A stretch of 64,000 nt of DNA from the NCBI GenBank assembly GCA_910576815.1, contig CAJTKA010000021.1:1-64000 (forward strand), written 5' to 3'. This document shows positions 8,513 to 17,335 of the stretch, in pieces. Both the position numbers and the translations under genes were made by a program. The stretch's first letter is position 1, and each line of letters opens with the position of its first letter. Below the pieces are notes generated by a model. The model was not told the DNA's origin and ran no database searches. It saw only the letters and a list, made by a program, of their open reading frames with translations. This stretch comes from an uncultured Lachnospiraceae bacterium. Its GTDB lineage: Bacteria > Bacillota > Clostridia > Lachnospirales > Lachnospiraceae.

Positions 8513-10231
8513 TTACAGTGCATTCACCAGCTTCTCAAGTGCTGCCAGCGCCTCATCAGGAAGCTTGTCATAACCTTCCTTCTTCTCAGCGAAGCCCTTG
8601 ACTGCATTGACACGGGTCTCCATAGCGCTCTTAAGCTGTGCCTTGTAGTCCGCGTTGCCAAGGTCGGTCTTTGCCTTGAAGTCTTTGAAGCCGTCCGTCT
8701 GGCCATCCCAGCTGTACATGATCTCGATATCCTCGAAAGGACCCCACTGTTCGAAGTTTGCCTTCTTCTCTACGATGGTCTCAAGGATACCAAGCGTATC
8801 CGCAGGTTTTACCTTCTCGCCCATGAAGTCGCCGGTATTAACGATGTAGCAGTCAACGTTCTTCTCCTCAACCAGCTTCTTGAACTTCTCGTAGTCGTTT
8901 ACCAGAGGATAGGTTCTGAAAGGATTTGCATAAGGCACGATACGGATCGCGTTCAAATCGGTGCCTGCCGCCACACGCTCTGCGGTGGAGGTCTTGGTTG
9001 CCAGCGTAGCGCCCATTACGGATGCCAGTGCGGAACCTTTTAACTTCACTACCGGCGGGATCGTAGGATCCTTCATGATCCAGAAGATTGCGTTAACAGG
9101 TGCGTCGATCTTGTCTACGCGGTTCGGAGACCACAGTTTGGACTTGATCGCACGGCCGTTACCGTTTCTGATATCCTCAGTCACAAGCTGGATCTTGCCT
9201 TCGCTGTCCATGGTGCAGGAGCAGTTCTGAGCAGATAACAGATACTCGTTGTCCGGGCAGCCTGTCGGATAATCTGCCGTCTTATCGAAGTAGGTCGGCT
9301 CCAGCGCGATGGATGCGCAGGTGTCGGTATTGATGATGAAAGCGTCGTCGTGAAGCACCTTGATCTCGTACTTGCCGCCGTGCTTTGCATGGGTCAGCGT
9401 GGACTTACCGGAGCCGGACAGACCGTACACGGATGCCACGAACTTGGAACCGTCTTTTAACAGATACTCTTTCTGACCGCCGTGGCAGGATGCGTAACCG
9501 TTTCTGTTCGCAAGCGCCCATGCCATGGTCAGGGTACCTTTCTTATGCTCACCGAAATACTTCATGCCCAGGATCGCTGCACAGTTCTGGTTGGTATCGA
9601 AGTAGCACAGTGTCAGCGGATCGCTTAAGCAGCTGTAGTCCACATCGGGAGCCTCATGAGGTGCCCACTGAGGATCGGAAAAGATGTAGATATCAGGCTC
9701 CTTGCCGTCGCCAACAGGCTTGGAGTTCTTATACATCTTAACATACTCATCAGACATATACTGGAAGTTGATCATCCAGTTGTACAGCAGATTTTCTTCT
9801 CCTTCGGGAATAAGAAGGTGTGCCTTTACCATAAACTCAGGATCAAGGCCAACGAAGCACTCCGCGTGGTACATGGTCTTCCAGCGGGTCTCGTAGATAG
9901 CGTCCATTACAACCTTATCAAGCTTTGCCTCATCCACACCGGGCTCGCCCTTGATACGGCGTGCTGCCGCATAACGGCCGGTCACTGCACCGTCGTTGAA
10001 CAGAAGGACCTTAGCGTCAGCGGGAAGACCAAAGGTCTCACCCTGCTTGATCGGCATGTCCGTTACCACCGTGCCGGGTGAATTCTTTGCCAGCTCATAA
10101 GCCTCTCTTAAGGTGTTCACCTTCACTACGTTGTTTCCGTAGAAAGCCGCTTCAATGATGGAACGGGTCTTGGAAAAACCGACCTTGCCTGCGCCGATCT
10201 CGGAAATGGGATAATACGCTTTTGTTGCCAT
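8513..10231 (-). CDS. pckA: Phosphoenolpyruvate carboxykinase (ATP)
   Basis: The enzyme interconverts oxaloacetate + ATP and PEP + CO2 + ADP in the cytosol. In fermentative Clostridia it often runs toward oxaloacetate. The 572-residue protein carries the P-loop VYGLSGSGKSTLTH, preceded by GYASCHGGQKEYLLKDGSKF and followed by LHDDAF, the metal-binding region of ATP-type PEPCK. It is somewhat longer than the roughly 530-540 residues usual for this type. A strong AAGGAGGAAAAT ribosome site precedes the ATG. It has its own promoter and terminator. Confidence 0.95.
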   Translation of the reverse strand: MATKAYYPISEIGAGKVGFSKTRSIIEAAFYGNNVVKVNTLREAYELAKNSPGTVVTDMPIKQGETFGLPADAKVLLFNDGAVTGRYAAARRIKGEPGVDEAKLDKVVMDAIYETRWKTMYHAECFVGLDPEFMVKAHLLIPEGEENLLYNWMINFQYMSDEYVKMYKNSKPVGDGKEPDIYIFSDPQWAPHEAPDVDYSCLSDPLTLCYFDTNQNCAAILGMKYFGEHKKGTLTMAWALANRNGYASCHGGQKEYLLKDGSKFVASVYGLSGSGKSTLTHAKHGGKYEIKVLHDDAFIINTDTCASIALEPTYFDKTADYPTGCPDNEYLLSAQNCSCTMDSEGKIQLVTEDIRNGNGRAIKSKLWSPNRVDKIDAPVNAIFWIMKDPTIPPVVKLKGSALASVMGATLATKTSTAERVAAGTDLNAIRIVPYANPFRTYPLVNDYEKFKKLVEEKNVDCYIVNTGDFMGEKVKPADTLGILETIVEKKANFEQWGPFEDIEIMYSWDGQTDGFKDFKAKTDLGNADYKAQLKSAMETRVNAVKGFAEKKEGYDKLPDEALAALEKLVNAL

Positions 10232-10280
10232 GTTTCTATTTTCCTCCTTACTTAATAATAGTTAACCGTACATCTTTTTC

Positions 10281-10309
10281 ATTATCTCAAAGAGCCCCTG
10301 AAAAGTCAA
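10281..10309 (-). promoter_or_regulatory. pckA: pckA promoter
   Basis: On the minus strand: TTGACT (10309-10304), a 17-nt spacer, GATAAT (10286-10281). Its -35 begins 3 bp beyond the stop codon of the upstream flagellin gene, so the two genes are separately transcribed but packed tightly. No terminator was found between them. Confidence 0.8.
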
Positions 10310-10311
10310 CC

Positions 10312-11076
10312 TTAAAACAAGCCCATAACAGACTTCTTCTGCTCCATCTGCCGTCTGATCATGTGCATTCTGTACTGCCCCATCACCTCGTCCTGTTTCT
10401 TTTTGGAGATGGCCTTCGGGAAGTCCAGATCCTCCAGACGACTTCTGGAAGAAAGCTGTTCCATTGAAGCTGCCGTGTTATAATTGCGGACATATTGCAG
10501 CGCATTCGTGGATGCTCCAAGATTACTTCTTCTCTCTGACACCATATCCATCGCTTTCTTAATGGAGTCCAAATCAAAATCTTTGGAGGTAACATCCAAA
10601 TCAGCAATGCCGAGCGCCGCCAACGTGGAGTTTTCCATCTTAATGCTCATCCCTGCTCCACTGGGTGAAACCGCAATGTCCATATTCGCCATGCTGCCAT
10701 CCAGCATCGTCTGCTCGTTGAAAGAAGTGTTCTTTGCCAGAGACTCGATCCCTTGCTTGAGCTGATCGATTTCCTTCTGATAGACCTGCTTATCCGCGTC
10801 AGAATTGATCCCGTTCATGGATCTTAAAGCAAGATCATGGATCCGCTGCAGATAATCGGACATTCCGCCGAGAGCACCCTCTGCCACATTAGCAGCACCG
10901 ATTGCCATACCGGCATTGTCCGCACCCACGCGAAGCCCAGTTTCCTGTCGCAGCATCCGCTGTGCAATGGCAAGCCCCGCCGCATCGTCTTTTGCCGTAT
11001 TGATCCGTTTTCCGCTGGCAAGCTGGGAATAGGTCTTAAAAAGACTCCCTTGAGATGATATTGCGCCTACCTTCAT
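10312..11076 (-). CDS. Flagellin-family protein, short, not in a flagellar gene cluster
   Basis: This 254-residue protein has the conserved flagellin N-terminal domain (SQLASGKRINTAKDDAAGLAIAQ, residues about 17-40) and a C-terminal D1/D0-like helix (SRLEDLDFPKAI...MIRRQMEQKKSVMGLF). The variable central D2/D3 region is nearly absent. The C-terminus is recognisable but divergent, with RMHMIRRQMEQKK where typical flagellins read QAN-Q-. No other flagellar gene is in the window except a CheR-like gene 40 kb away. The promoter is sigma-A-type, not sigma-D-type. Filament assembly is inferred from family only. Confidence 0.85.
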   Translation of the reverse strand: MKVGAISSQGSLFKTYSQLASGKRINTAKDDAAGLAIAQRMLRQETGLRVGADNAGMAIGAANVAEGALGGMSDYLQRIHDLALRSMNGINSDADKQVYQKEIDQLKQGIESLAKNTSFNEQTMLDGSMANMDIAVSPSGAGMSIKMENSTLAALGIADLDVTSKDFDLDSIKKAMDMVSERRSNLGASTNALQYVRNYNTAASMEQLSSRSRLEDLDFPKAISKKKQDEVMGQYRMHMIRRQMEQKKSVMGLF

Positions 11077-11190
11077 CCTGAATCATGCTCCTTTCTGTTA
11101 TCATGGTCGCTGTTTCCCTATTACATTCCCATTTCCGTATCAGGCTTTTTCATATCACTAATAAGCAAAGACAGTTTTTTACTTACTATC

Positions 11191-11219
11191 ATTATACTTC
11201 TTTCCCTCTAAAAACTCAA
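11191..11219 (-). promoter_or_regulatory. Promoter of the flagellin-like gene (sigma-A type)
   Basis: On the minus strand: TTGAGT (11219-11214), 17 nt, TATAAT (11196-11191). The implied 5' untranslated region is about 108 nt. No sigma-D (TAAA-N15-GCCGATAA) promoter was found in front of the gene. Confidence 0.75.
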
Positions 11220-11257
11220 ACAGAAATGGGAAAAATATCCTAAATATTTTATAAACT

Positions 11258-11963
11258 CTATTTTGCCTTGCCAAGGTACGCCGCCTTGACTTCCTCATTC
11301 TCCGCCAGCTCTTTTCCGGTCCCGCTCAAGGTGATCCTTCCCGTCTCCATGACATAGGCCCTGTGCGCCGCTTTGAGCGCCATATTGGCATTCTGCTCTA
11401 CCAAAAGGATCGTCATGCCCTGCTTATTGATCTCCCGGATAATATCGAACACGCCCTGCACGATGATAGGCGCAAGCCCCAGAGAAGGCTCATCCATCAT
11501 GATCAGCTTCGGACGACTCATCAGCGCCCTGCCGATGGCCAGCATCTGCTGTTCTCCGCCCGACAGTGTCCCCGCGAGCTGCCAGGAGCGCTCTTTCAGC
11601 CTCGGGAATAGATCATATACCCATTTGATATCTTCCTCCAGAGGATCCTTTCTCATATAAGCACCGATCTTCAGATTTTCCAGCACCGTCAGGTCAGAAA
11701 ACACGCGCCGCCCCTCCGGTACAAGCGTAATGCCCTCTTTCACGATCTGATCTGTCGGCAGTGCCATGATTTCTTTATCGCTAAACGTAATACCGCCGCT
11801 CTCCGGTTTTACCAAACCGACGATGGATCGCAGCGTAGAACTTTTTCCCGCGCCGTTTGCACCGATCAAAGTCACGATCTCTCCCGCTTCCACCGAAAAA
11901 GAGATATCTTTGACCGCTTTGATGCCTCCATAAGAGACATTCAGATCCCTTACTTCCAGTATA

Positions 11964-11971
<8 letters not shown>
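11258..11971 (-). CDS. livF: Branched-chain amino acid ABC transporter, ATP-binding protein LivF
   Basis: One of two ATPases of the HAAT uptake system. It has Walker A GANGAGKSS, signature LSGGEQQML, Walker B LIMMDEPSLGL and the H-loop-region switch in MTILLVEQNANMAL; the last, with Gln-Asn, is typical of LivF. About 237 residues. The ATG at 11971 is chosen because GGGAGG lies 8 nt upstream; the GTG three codons earlier abuts that site. It overlaps the livG stop by 8 nt and is the last gene of the liv operon. Confidence 0.93.
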
Positions 11972-12812
<841 letters not shown>

Positions 12813-12815
12813 GGG

Positions 12816-13898
12816 CTACTCCATTTCTTGCTTTTTCACACTTTTTCGCATAAACAGCTTTCGGAAAAAGTTCCGTATCGCCTCCACTGAAAATTCCCTC
12901 GTTCCCATGATGCCCTGCCTGTAAAACAGCACCATCGCCATGATAACGACGGCAAAAACGACCTTGCGGAAGCCTGCGCGCAGCAGCGGAACATGGAAAC
13001 TGCCAATATAAAAGTTTTCATTGTCAAGAAAGCGCAGCCACCATTCTGAGCAAGCGATAAACAGAAATGCGCTGATGCAGCTGCCCGTCACGGAGCCGAT
13101 ACCGCCGATCACGACAATGAGCAGAATCTCATAAGTCATGGCTGACTTAAACATTGACGCCTGTATCGTAGTCTGATACATGGCAAGCAGTCCACCGGAA
13201 ACGCCCGCAAAAAAGGAACTGATCACAAAGGCCAGCCTTTTGTGATGCGCCAGATTGATGCCCATGGCCTCCGCCGCGATCTCATCGTCGCGGATGGCCT
13301 TGAACGCACGCCCATAAGTGGAATTGATCAGCATAACGATCAGGGCAATGCAGATGCCTGACACAATGAACGGATACAACACCGACCGAAAGGTCGGAAA
13401 GCTTCTGAGCAGATTGGAACCGTTCGTCAACGGTCCCAGCTTATCCCACTGGAAAACAGCCCTGATGATCTCCGCAAATCCCAGCGTGGCAATTGCCAGA
13501 TAATCGCTTTTTAAGCGCAGCACGGGAAGGCCGATCAAAAAGGCGAAGCCTGCCGCAATCAGACCGCCCGCAATCAGGGCGAGTGGAACGGGAATCGCAA
13601 AATTAACGATACCGCCGTCATAATACTGGTAAACGCTTGCTCTCGATTCCGGAGGAATCGTCAGGATCGCATAAGTATAGGCTCCCAGAAGCATGAAGCC
13701 TGCCTGACCCAGGGAAAACAGTCCCGTAAATCCGTTTAACAGATTCATGGATACCGCCACCAACGCATAGATCGCGCCTTTTTTTAATACCGTAAACAGC
13801 ATGGAACCGGAGGGCATGATCTGCTCAAGTACAAAGAGCAAAACCAATAGTGCCACAATAAGCGAAACGTTCCATACCATCTCTTTCTTTTTACTCAT
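12816..13898 (-). CDS. livM: Branched-chain amino acid ABC transporter, permease LivM
   Basis: An integral membrane permease of 360 residues with about ten hydrophobic segments and the family motifs LLNGFTGLFSLGQAGFMLLG and KAIRDDEIAAEAMGINLAHHK, the second being the coupling loop to the ATPase. The C-terminal tail is basic and cytosolic (FFRKLFMRKSVKKQ). AAGGAGG lies 8 nt upstream of the ATG. It is 14 nt behind livH. Confidence 0.93.
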   Translation of the reverse strand: MSKKKEMVWNVSLIVALLVLLFVLEQIMPSGSMLFTVLKKGAIYALVAVSMNLLNGFTGLFSLGQAGFMLLGAYTYAILTIPPESRASVYQYYDGGIVNFAIPVPLALIAGGLIAAGFAFLIGLPVLRLKSDYLAIATLGFAEIIRAVFQWDKLGPLTNGSNLLRSFPTFRSVLYPFIVSGICIALIVMLINSTYGRAFKAIRDDEIAAEAMGINLAHHKRLAFVISSFFAGVSGGLLAMYQTTIQASMFKSAMTYEILLIVVIGGIGSVTGSCISAFLFIACSEWWLRFLDNENFYIGSFHVPLLRAGFRKVVFAVVIMAMVLFYRQGIMGTREFSVEAIRNFFRKLFMRKSVKKQEME

Positions 13899-13912
13899 TT
13901 TAGAACGCCTCC

Positions 13913-14797
13913 TTATACTTTATCCGCCTCTTTTTCACCAAACAACCCGGTCGGTTTCGCAATCAAAATAATGATCAGCAGGGCAAACGTAAACGCGTCA
14001 GAAAAAGTCGTCAGCCCTACTCCTTTGATGATATTTTCACAGATACCGATGATAAAGGCTCCAATGACTGCCCCCGGTATGGAACCGATGCCGCCAAACA
14101 CCGCCGCCACAAAGGCCTTTAGTCCCGGCATGGCGCCAACCGTCGGGGTCACGCCTGTATAGTTGGTAAAGAACAAAACGCTGCCGATAGCCGCCAAAAA
14201 TGTACCGATGATGAAGGTCATGCTCACGACGGAATTGATCTTGATCCCCATCAGCTGTGACGTTTCAAAATCTCTCGACGCGGCACGCATCGCCATACCG
14301 ATCTTCGTGTACTTGATAAGAAGCACCAAAAGTACCACCAGCACCAGCGTCAACACAGGCGTAATCACCGTGACGCGCTTTGTCGTGGAACCAAAGATCG
14401 TAATGGTATCGCTGATCCACGGAATCGCCGGATACTGCTGGGAAAGTCCGCCCGTCACATAGAGGGCCAGATTCTGCAAAAGATAAGAAACGCCAATGGC
14501 AGAAATCATGATCGACATACGCGGCGCAGTGCGAAGCGGTTTATAGGCGACGCGCTCTACCACGAAGCCAATCAGCACCGACAAAATGATCATCAGCGGA
14601 ATCGCCAGATACATCGGCATCACGGTAGCCGAATACACGAGGATGAGTCCCGCTGCCATGAAAATATCGCCGTGCGCAAAATTGATCAGACGCAGGATAC
14701 CGTAGACCATCGTATAGCCGATCGCAATCAGCGCATACTGCCCGCCCACAGAAATGCCCGCCATCAGATACGGCAGATTTCTTGTTATCCACTCCAT
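13913..14797 (-). CDS. livH: Branched-chain amino acid ABC transporter, permease LivH
   Basis: The partner permease, about 294 residues, with typical LivH motifs: GGQYALIAIGYTMVYGILRL, NFAHGDIFMAAG and MRAASRDFETSQLMGI (ATPase coupling loop), then a Gly-rich AAVFGGIGSIPGAVIGAFI near the end. I chose the ATG at 14797 (MEWITRNLPYLM), with GGGGGAGA upstream; the longer frame adds 22 residues without a ribosome site. Confidence 0.93.
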   Translation of the reverse strand: MEWITRNLPYLMAGISVGGQYALIAIGYTMVYGILRLINFAHGDIFMAAGLILVYSATVMPMYLAIPLMIILSVLIGFVVERVAYKPLRTAPRMSIMISAIGVSYLLQNLALYVTGGLSQQYPAIPWISDTITIFGSTTKRVTVITPVLTLVLVVLLVLLIKYTKIGMAMRAASRDFETSQLMGIKINSVVSMTFIIGTFLAAIGSVLFFTNYTGVTPTVGAMPGLKAFVAAVFGGIGSIPGAVIGAFIIGICENIIKGVGLTTFSDAFTFALLIIILIAKPTGLFGEKEADKV

Positions 14798-14876
14798 ACT
14801 CTGTCTCCCCCATTTCCGGTAAAACAACATTTCCAAGCAAGTAACTGTGTTTTTCCCTTTCAATCATAAACCAAGT

Positions 14877-14905
14877 ATGGCGGGAGATATAAATTCCCCC
14901 GCCAT
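14877..14905 (-). other. Intra-operon stem-loop between livJ and livH
   Basis: ATGGCGGG (14877-14884) and CCCGCCAT (14898-14905) form a perfect 8-bp stem directly behind the livJ stop. No T-run follows on the minus strand. Such hairpins behind binding-protein genes commonly stabilise the upstream message, so the binding protein is made in excess over the permeases. The stem is seen; the role is inferred. Confidence 0.65.
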
Positions 14906-14919
14906 CAGGTAATCTGACT

Positions 14920-16119
14920 TTATTTTACACCCTGAACGGCCACAAAGTCCCATGCGCCCGTCTCTGTGTTCGCACATTTGACATAAGCCACATCGCGGAG
15001 TGCGTCACCTGTTTCATTGAAGGCGATCTCACCCGACACGCCGCTGTAAGTAACCTTCCAGAGCGCCTCGTTAACTGCCGCAGGATCCGTGGAGCCCGCT
15101 GCCTTAAGTGCCTCCAGCGCCACATAGTAAGCATCGTAGCCCATCGCCGTCACCGCCGCGACCGTATCGTCACCGCCATTGTTTGCCTTTGCGGTGGAAT
15201 CTGCATTGATCCACTCTTTGATACCGCTATCAAACTCCTCATTACCGCCCTCCTGATAGAAGGTCGTCACATAAATCTGTACCTCTTTGCCTTTCGCTGC
15301 GTTCAGGATCACGTTGGAATCCCAGGTATCGCCTGCCATCAGCGGGATCGTAAGGCCCTGTGCCGCCGCCTGCTCAATGATGAGCGCCGCCGCTTCTGTG
15401 GAAACCGGTGCAAAGAAGACATCTGCACCCGCATTCTTTGCAGAAGTGATATAGGAAATAAAGTCACTGTTGCCTTCCTGGAATGTCTCCTCTACCACTT
15501 CACCGCCAAGTCCCGTAAAAGCTTCCTTAAAATAGTGACCAAGTCCCGTCGAATAGTCATCGCCAAGCTTTGTCAGAATATATGCTTTTTTCGCGGAAAA
15601 GTTTTCGTTGGCAAAGTTCGCAAGCACCGTTCCCTGGAAGGGATCCAGGAAACAGATACGGAAATAGTGGGTATTTCCCTCCGTAACCTGCGGATTCGTA
15701 CAGGTAACGCCGATTGCCGGGATCCCCGCATCCTTAAACACGTCCGAAGCCGCAATGGATACACCTGAGCCATAAGAACCGAGGACAACGGAAACTTTAG
15801 AGCTTACCAGGGAAGCCGCCGCAGAAGGGCCTTTATCGTTGGAGGACTCGTTATCCACGATCTCCAGCTCCACCTGATACTCTTCTCCGCCGATCTGCAC
15901 GGTGGGCGTCTTGCTGTTCGCATACTGCATGCCCAGCGTTTCCTGTTTACCGCCCGCGCCGTTATCTCCCGACGCAGGTTCATACACACCGATCTTTACT
16001 ACCTTTGCGCCGCTGTTTGCCTCAGAGCCGGCCGCGCTGCCGCCGTTACCGCCGCAGCCTGTCAGTACTGCGCTAACCATCGCTGCTGTGAGCATAACTG
16101 CTAATGCTTTTTTTCTCAT
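14920..16119 (-). CDS. livJ: Branched-chain amino acid ABC transporter, substrate-binding lipoprotein
   Basis: A secreted lipoprotein (about 399 residues) that captures branched-chain amino acids for LivHMGF. The signal peptide is MRKKALAVMLTAAMVSAVLTGC, with lipobox LTGC, followed by a Gly/Ser-rich linker and a type I periplasmic-binding fold (VKIGVYEPASGDNGAGGKQ, AIGVTCTNPQVTEGN). ATG 16119 is preceded by GGAGGAG; a longer frame beginning MARGL lacks a site. The precise ligand among Leu, Ile and Val cannot be read from the sequence. First gene of the operon. Confidence 0.93.
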   Translation of the reverse strand: MRKKALAVMLTAAMVSAVLTGCGGNGGSAAGSEANSGAKVVKIGVYEPASGDNGAGGKQETLGMQYANSKTPTVQIGGEEYQVELEIVDNESSNDKGPSAAASLVSSKVSVVLGSYGSGVSIAASDVFKDAGIPAIGVTCTNPQVTEGNTHYFRICFLDPFQGTVLANFANENFSAKKAYILTKLGDDYSTGLGHYFKEAFTGLGGEVVEETFQEGNSDFISYITSAKNAGADVFFAPVSTEAAALIIEQAAAQGLTIPLMAGDTWDSNVILNAAKGKEVQIYVTTFYQEGGNEEFDSGIKEWINADSTAKANNGGDDTVAAVTAMGYDAYYVALEALKAAGSTDPAAVNEALWKVTYSGVSGEIAFNETGDALRDVAYVKCANTETGAWDFVAVQGVK

Positions 16120-16133
16120 AATCTCCTCCATAC

Positions 16134-16217
16134 CTGAGCGTTTTAAGCGAAGGCCGCGAGCCAAATCTCAAATCCGGCTCAGCGATCAGGGCGTTTGTGA
16201 CGCTCCTTCACAAACGT
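16134..16217 (-). promoter_or_regulatory. Structured 5' leader of the liv operon with competing hairpins
   Basis: One hairpin pairs 16191-16200 (GCGTTTGTGA) with 16208-16217 (TCACAAACGT), including a G-T pair. Next, GAGCC (16158-16162) can pair with GGCTC (16176-16180). Alternatively GCTCAG (16177-16182) can pair with CTGAGC (16134-16139), which sits just before the livJ ribosome site. The last two pairings exclude each other. It fits no riboswitch or T-box class I know. Confidence 0.45.
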
Positions 16218-16260
16218 CGATTGAAAAATCATCCTCCATGCCTAGAATAACACCTTCGAC

Positions 16261-16289
16261 AGTATAGCACATATGATCTGTGATTTCAA
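16261..16289 (-). promoter_or_regulatory. Promoter of the liv operon
   Basis: On the minus strand: TTGAAA (16289-16284), 17 nt, TATACT (16266-16261). The implied leader is about 135 nt and holds the hairpins described separately. Confidence 0.8.
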
Positions 16290-16346
16290 GAAAAACCGCA
16301 ATATTGTGTTCGTGTATACAATCACAGTATCATTCGCTGCTCTTTT

Positions 16347-16994
16347 TTAATCCCGCAGCAGCCCCACTGCCTTTGAAGTGCCGATACGATCACATCCCTC
16401 CATCACAAATGCCTCCAGCTCCTCCAGTGTAGAAATACCGCCTGCCGCCTTGATTTTCACATTCGGACCGATATTCTCCTTAAAAAGGCGCACATCCTCA
16501 ATGGTAGCCCCACCAGTACCAAACCCCGTCGAAGTCTTGATGTAATCAGCTCCTGCCTCCGTCACCGCGCTGCACATGGCGATTTTTTCTTCTTTTGTCA
16601 GATAGCAGGTCTCAATAATGACCTTCAATATCTTGTCACCGCAGGCCTGCTTCAACGTGCGGATCTCCTCCGCCACCTTTTGATAGAGGCCGTTTTTCAC
16701 GTCGCTGATGTTGACTACCATATCGATCTCGCTCGCCCCGTCCTCGATCGCCTTCTTCGTCTCCGCAAGTTTTGCCTCTGTCACCGAATAGCCAAGAGGA
16801 AAACCGACTACCGTGCAGATATTTATTTTATCCTTATATTTTTCGCGGATCCGCTCAATGTAAGTCGGCGGCACACAGACGGAAGCGGTTCCGTTTGCGA
16901 TTGCTTCATCACATAGTGTCACGATATCCTCCCACGTCGCGAACGCCTTTAACTGGGTATGATCCACACGCTTCAAAATCTCTCTCTTATCCAT
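16347..16994 (-). CDS. deoC: Deoxyribose-phosphate aldolase
   Basis: The cytosolic class I aldolase cleaves 2-deoxyribose 5-phosphate to glyceraldehyde 3-phosphate and acetaldehyde in nucleoside salvage. The TIM-barrel shows CTVVGFPLG, DMVVNISDVKNG, KVIIETCYL, the Schiff-base Lys in ADYIKTSTGFG, and KAAGGIS. About 215 residues, normal length. ATG 16994 (MDKREIL) is supported by GGAGACAGG upstream. It is a single gene; no deoxynucleoside phosphorylase is nearby. Confidence 0.95.
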   Translation of the reverse strand: MDKREILKRVDHTQLKAFATWEDIVTLCDEAIANGTASVCVPPTYIERIREKYKDKINICTVVGFPLGYSVTEAKLAETKKAIEDGASEIDMVVNISDVKNGLYQKVAEEIRTLKQACGDKILKVIIETCYLTKEEKIAMCSAVTEAGADYIKTSTGFGTGGATIEDVRLFKENIGPNVKIKAAGGISTLEELEAFVMEGCDRIGTSKAVGLLRD

Positions 16995-17021
16995 ATCCTG
17001 TCTCCATTTCTGCGCTGCCAT

Positions 17022-17335
17022 TTGCGCATGATTTTCAATCGAATCCCTTTCCCGTCTCTAAAAATATGAAATAAACTCAGCATGTTACATTGTAAGCCCT
17101 CCGGAAAGAAAAAACCAGCCCCAACCGAAGAATCGGCCTTAAAAAACCCAGTTTTTGGTACTATCTTACTATATTTCGCCCTAATTTTGTTAACATAATA
17201 TTAAAATTCTGTTAATTTCGCTGATTTTTCTTGTTTTGGCATATTTCTTCATGGTATGATAAGGAAGTCGGCGTATAGCCACTCTTGATACACTGTAATG
17301 GCAAAGATTTGCTGCTTCGGATTGGAGGTACTTAT
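17022..17335. other. Gene-free divergent spacer between deoC and gltA
   Basis: This spacer of over 300 bp is AT-rich near gltA. It contains CCGA/TCGG (17125-17128/17133-17136) and AAAAAC/GTTTTT (17142-17147/17151-17156) as small stems on the deoC side, the second followed by a T-run on the minus strand. They could form a weak attenuator in the deoC leader. The gltA promoter lies at 17231-17260. Nothing else was recognised. Confidence 0.5.
17231..17260 (+). promoter_or_regulatory. gltA: gltA promoter
   Basis: TTGTTT (17231-17236), 18 nt, TATGAT (17255-17260). Transcription would start near 17267, giving a leader of about 70 nt. Confidence 0.6.

Noticed and set aside
9656..10081. Plus-strand frames inside pckA
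   Set aside because: They are antisense shadows of the PEP carboxykinase gene with no recognisable product.
11230..11252. Terminator of the liv operon
   Set aside because: The only stem (AAAATAT/ATATTTT on the minus strand) is all A-T and weak, so I do not list it as a feature.
16120..16254. Riboswitch or T-box in the liv leader
   Set aside because: No T-box sequence, specifier loop or known aptamer core was found; only competing simple hairpins are present.
17116..17160. Strong terminator for deoC
   Set aside because: The stems are short (4-6 bp) and lie upstream of deoC, not behind it, so at most they are a weak attenuator.
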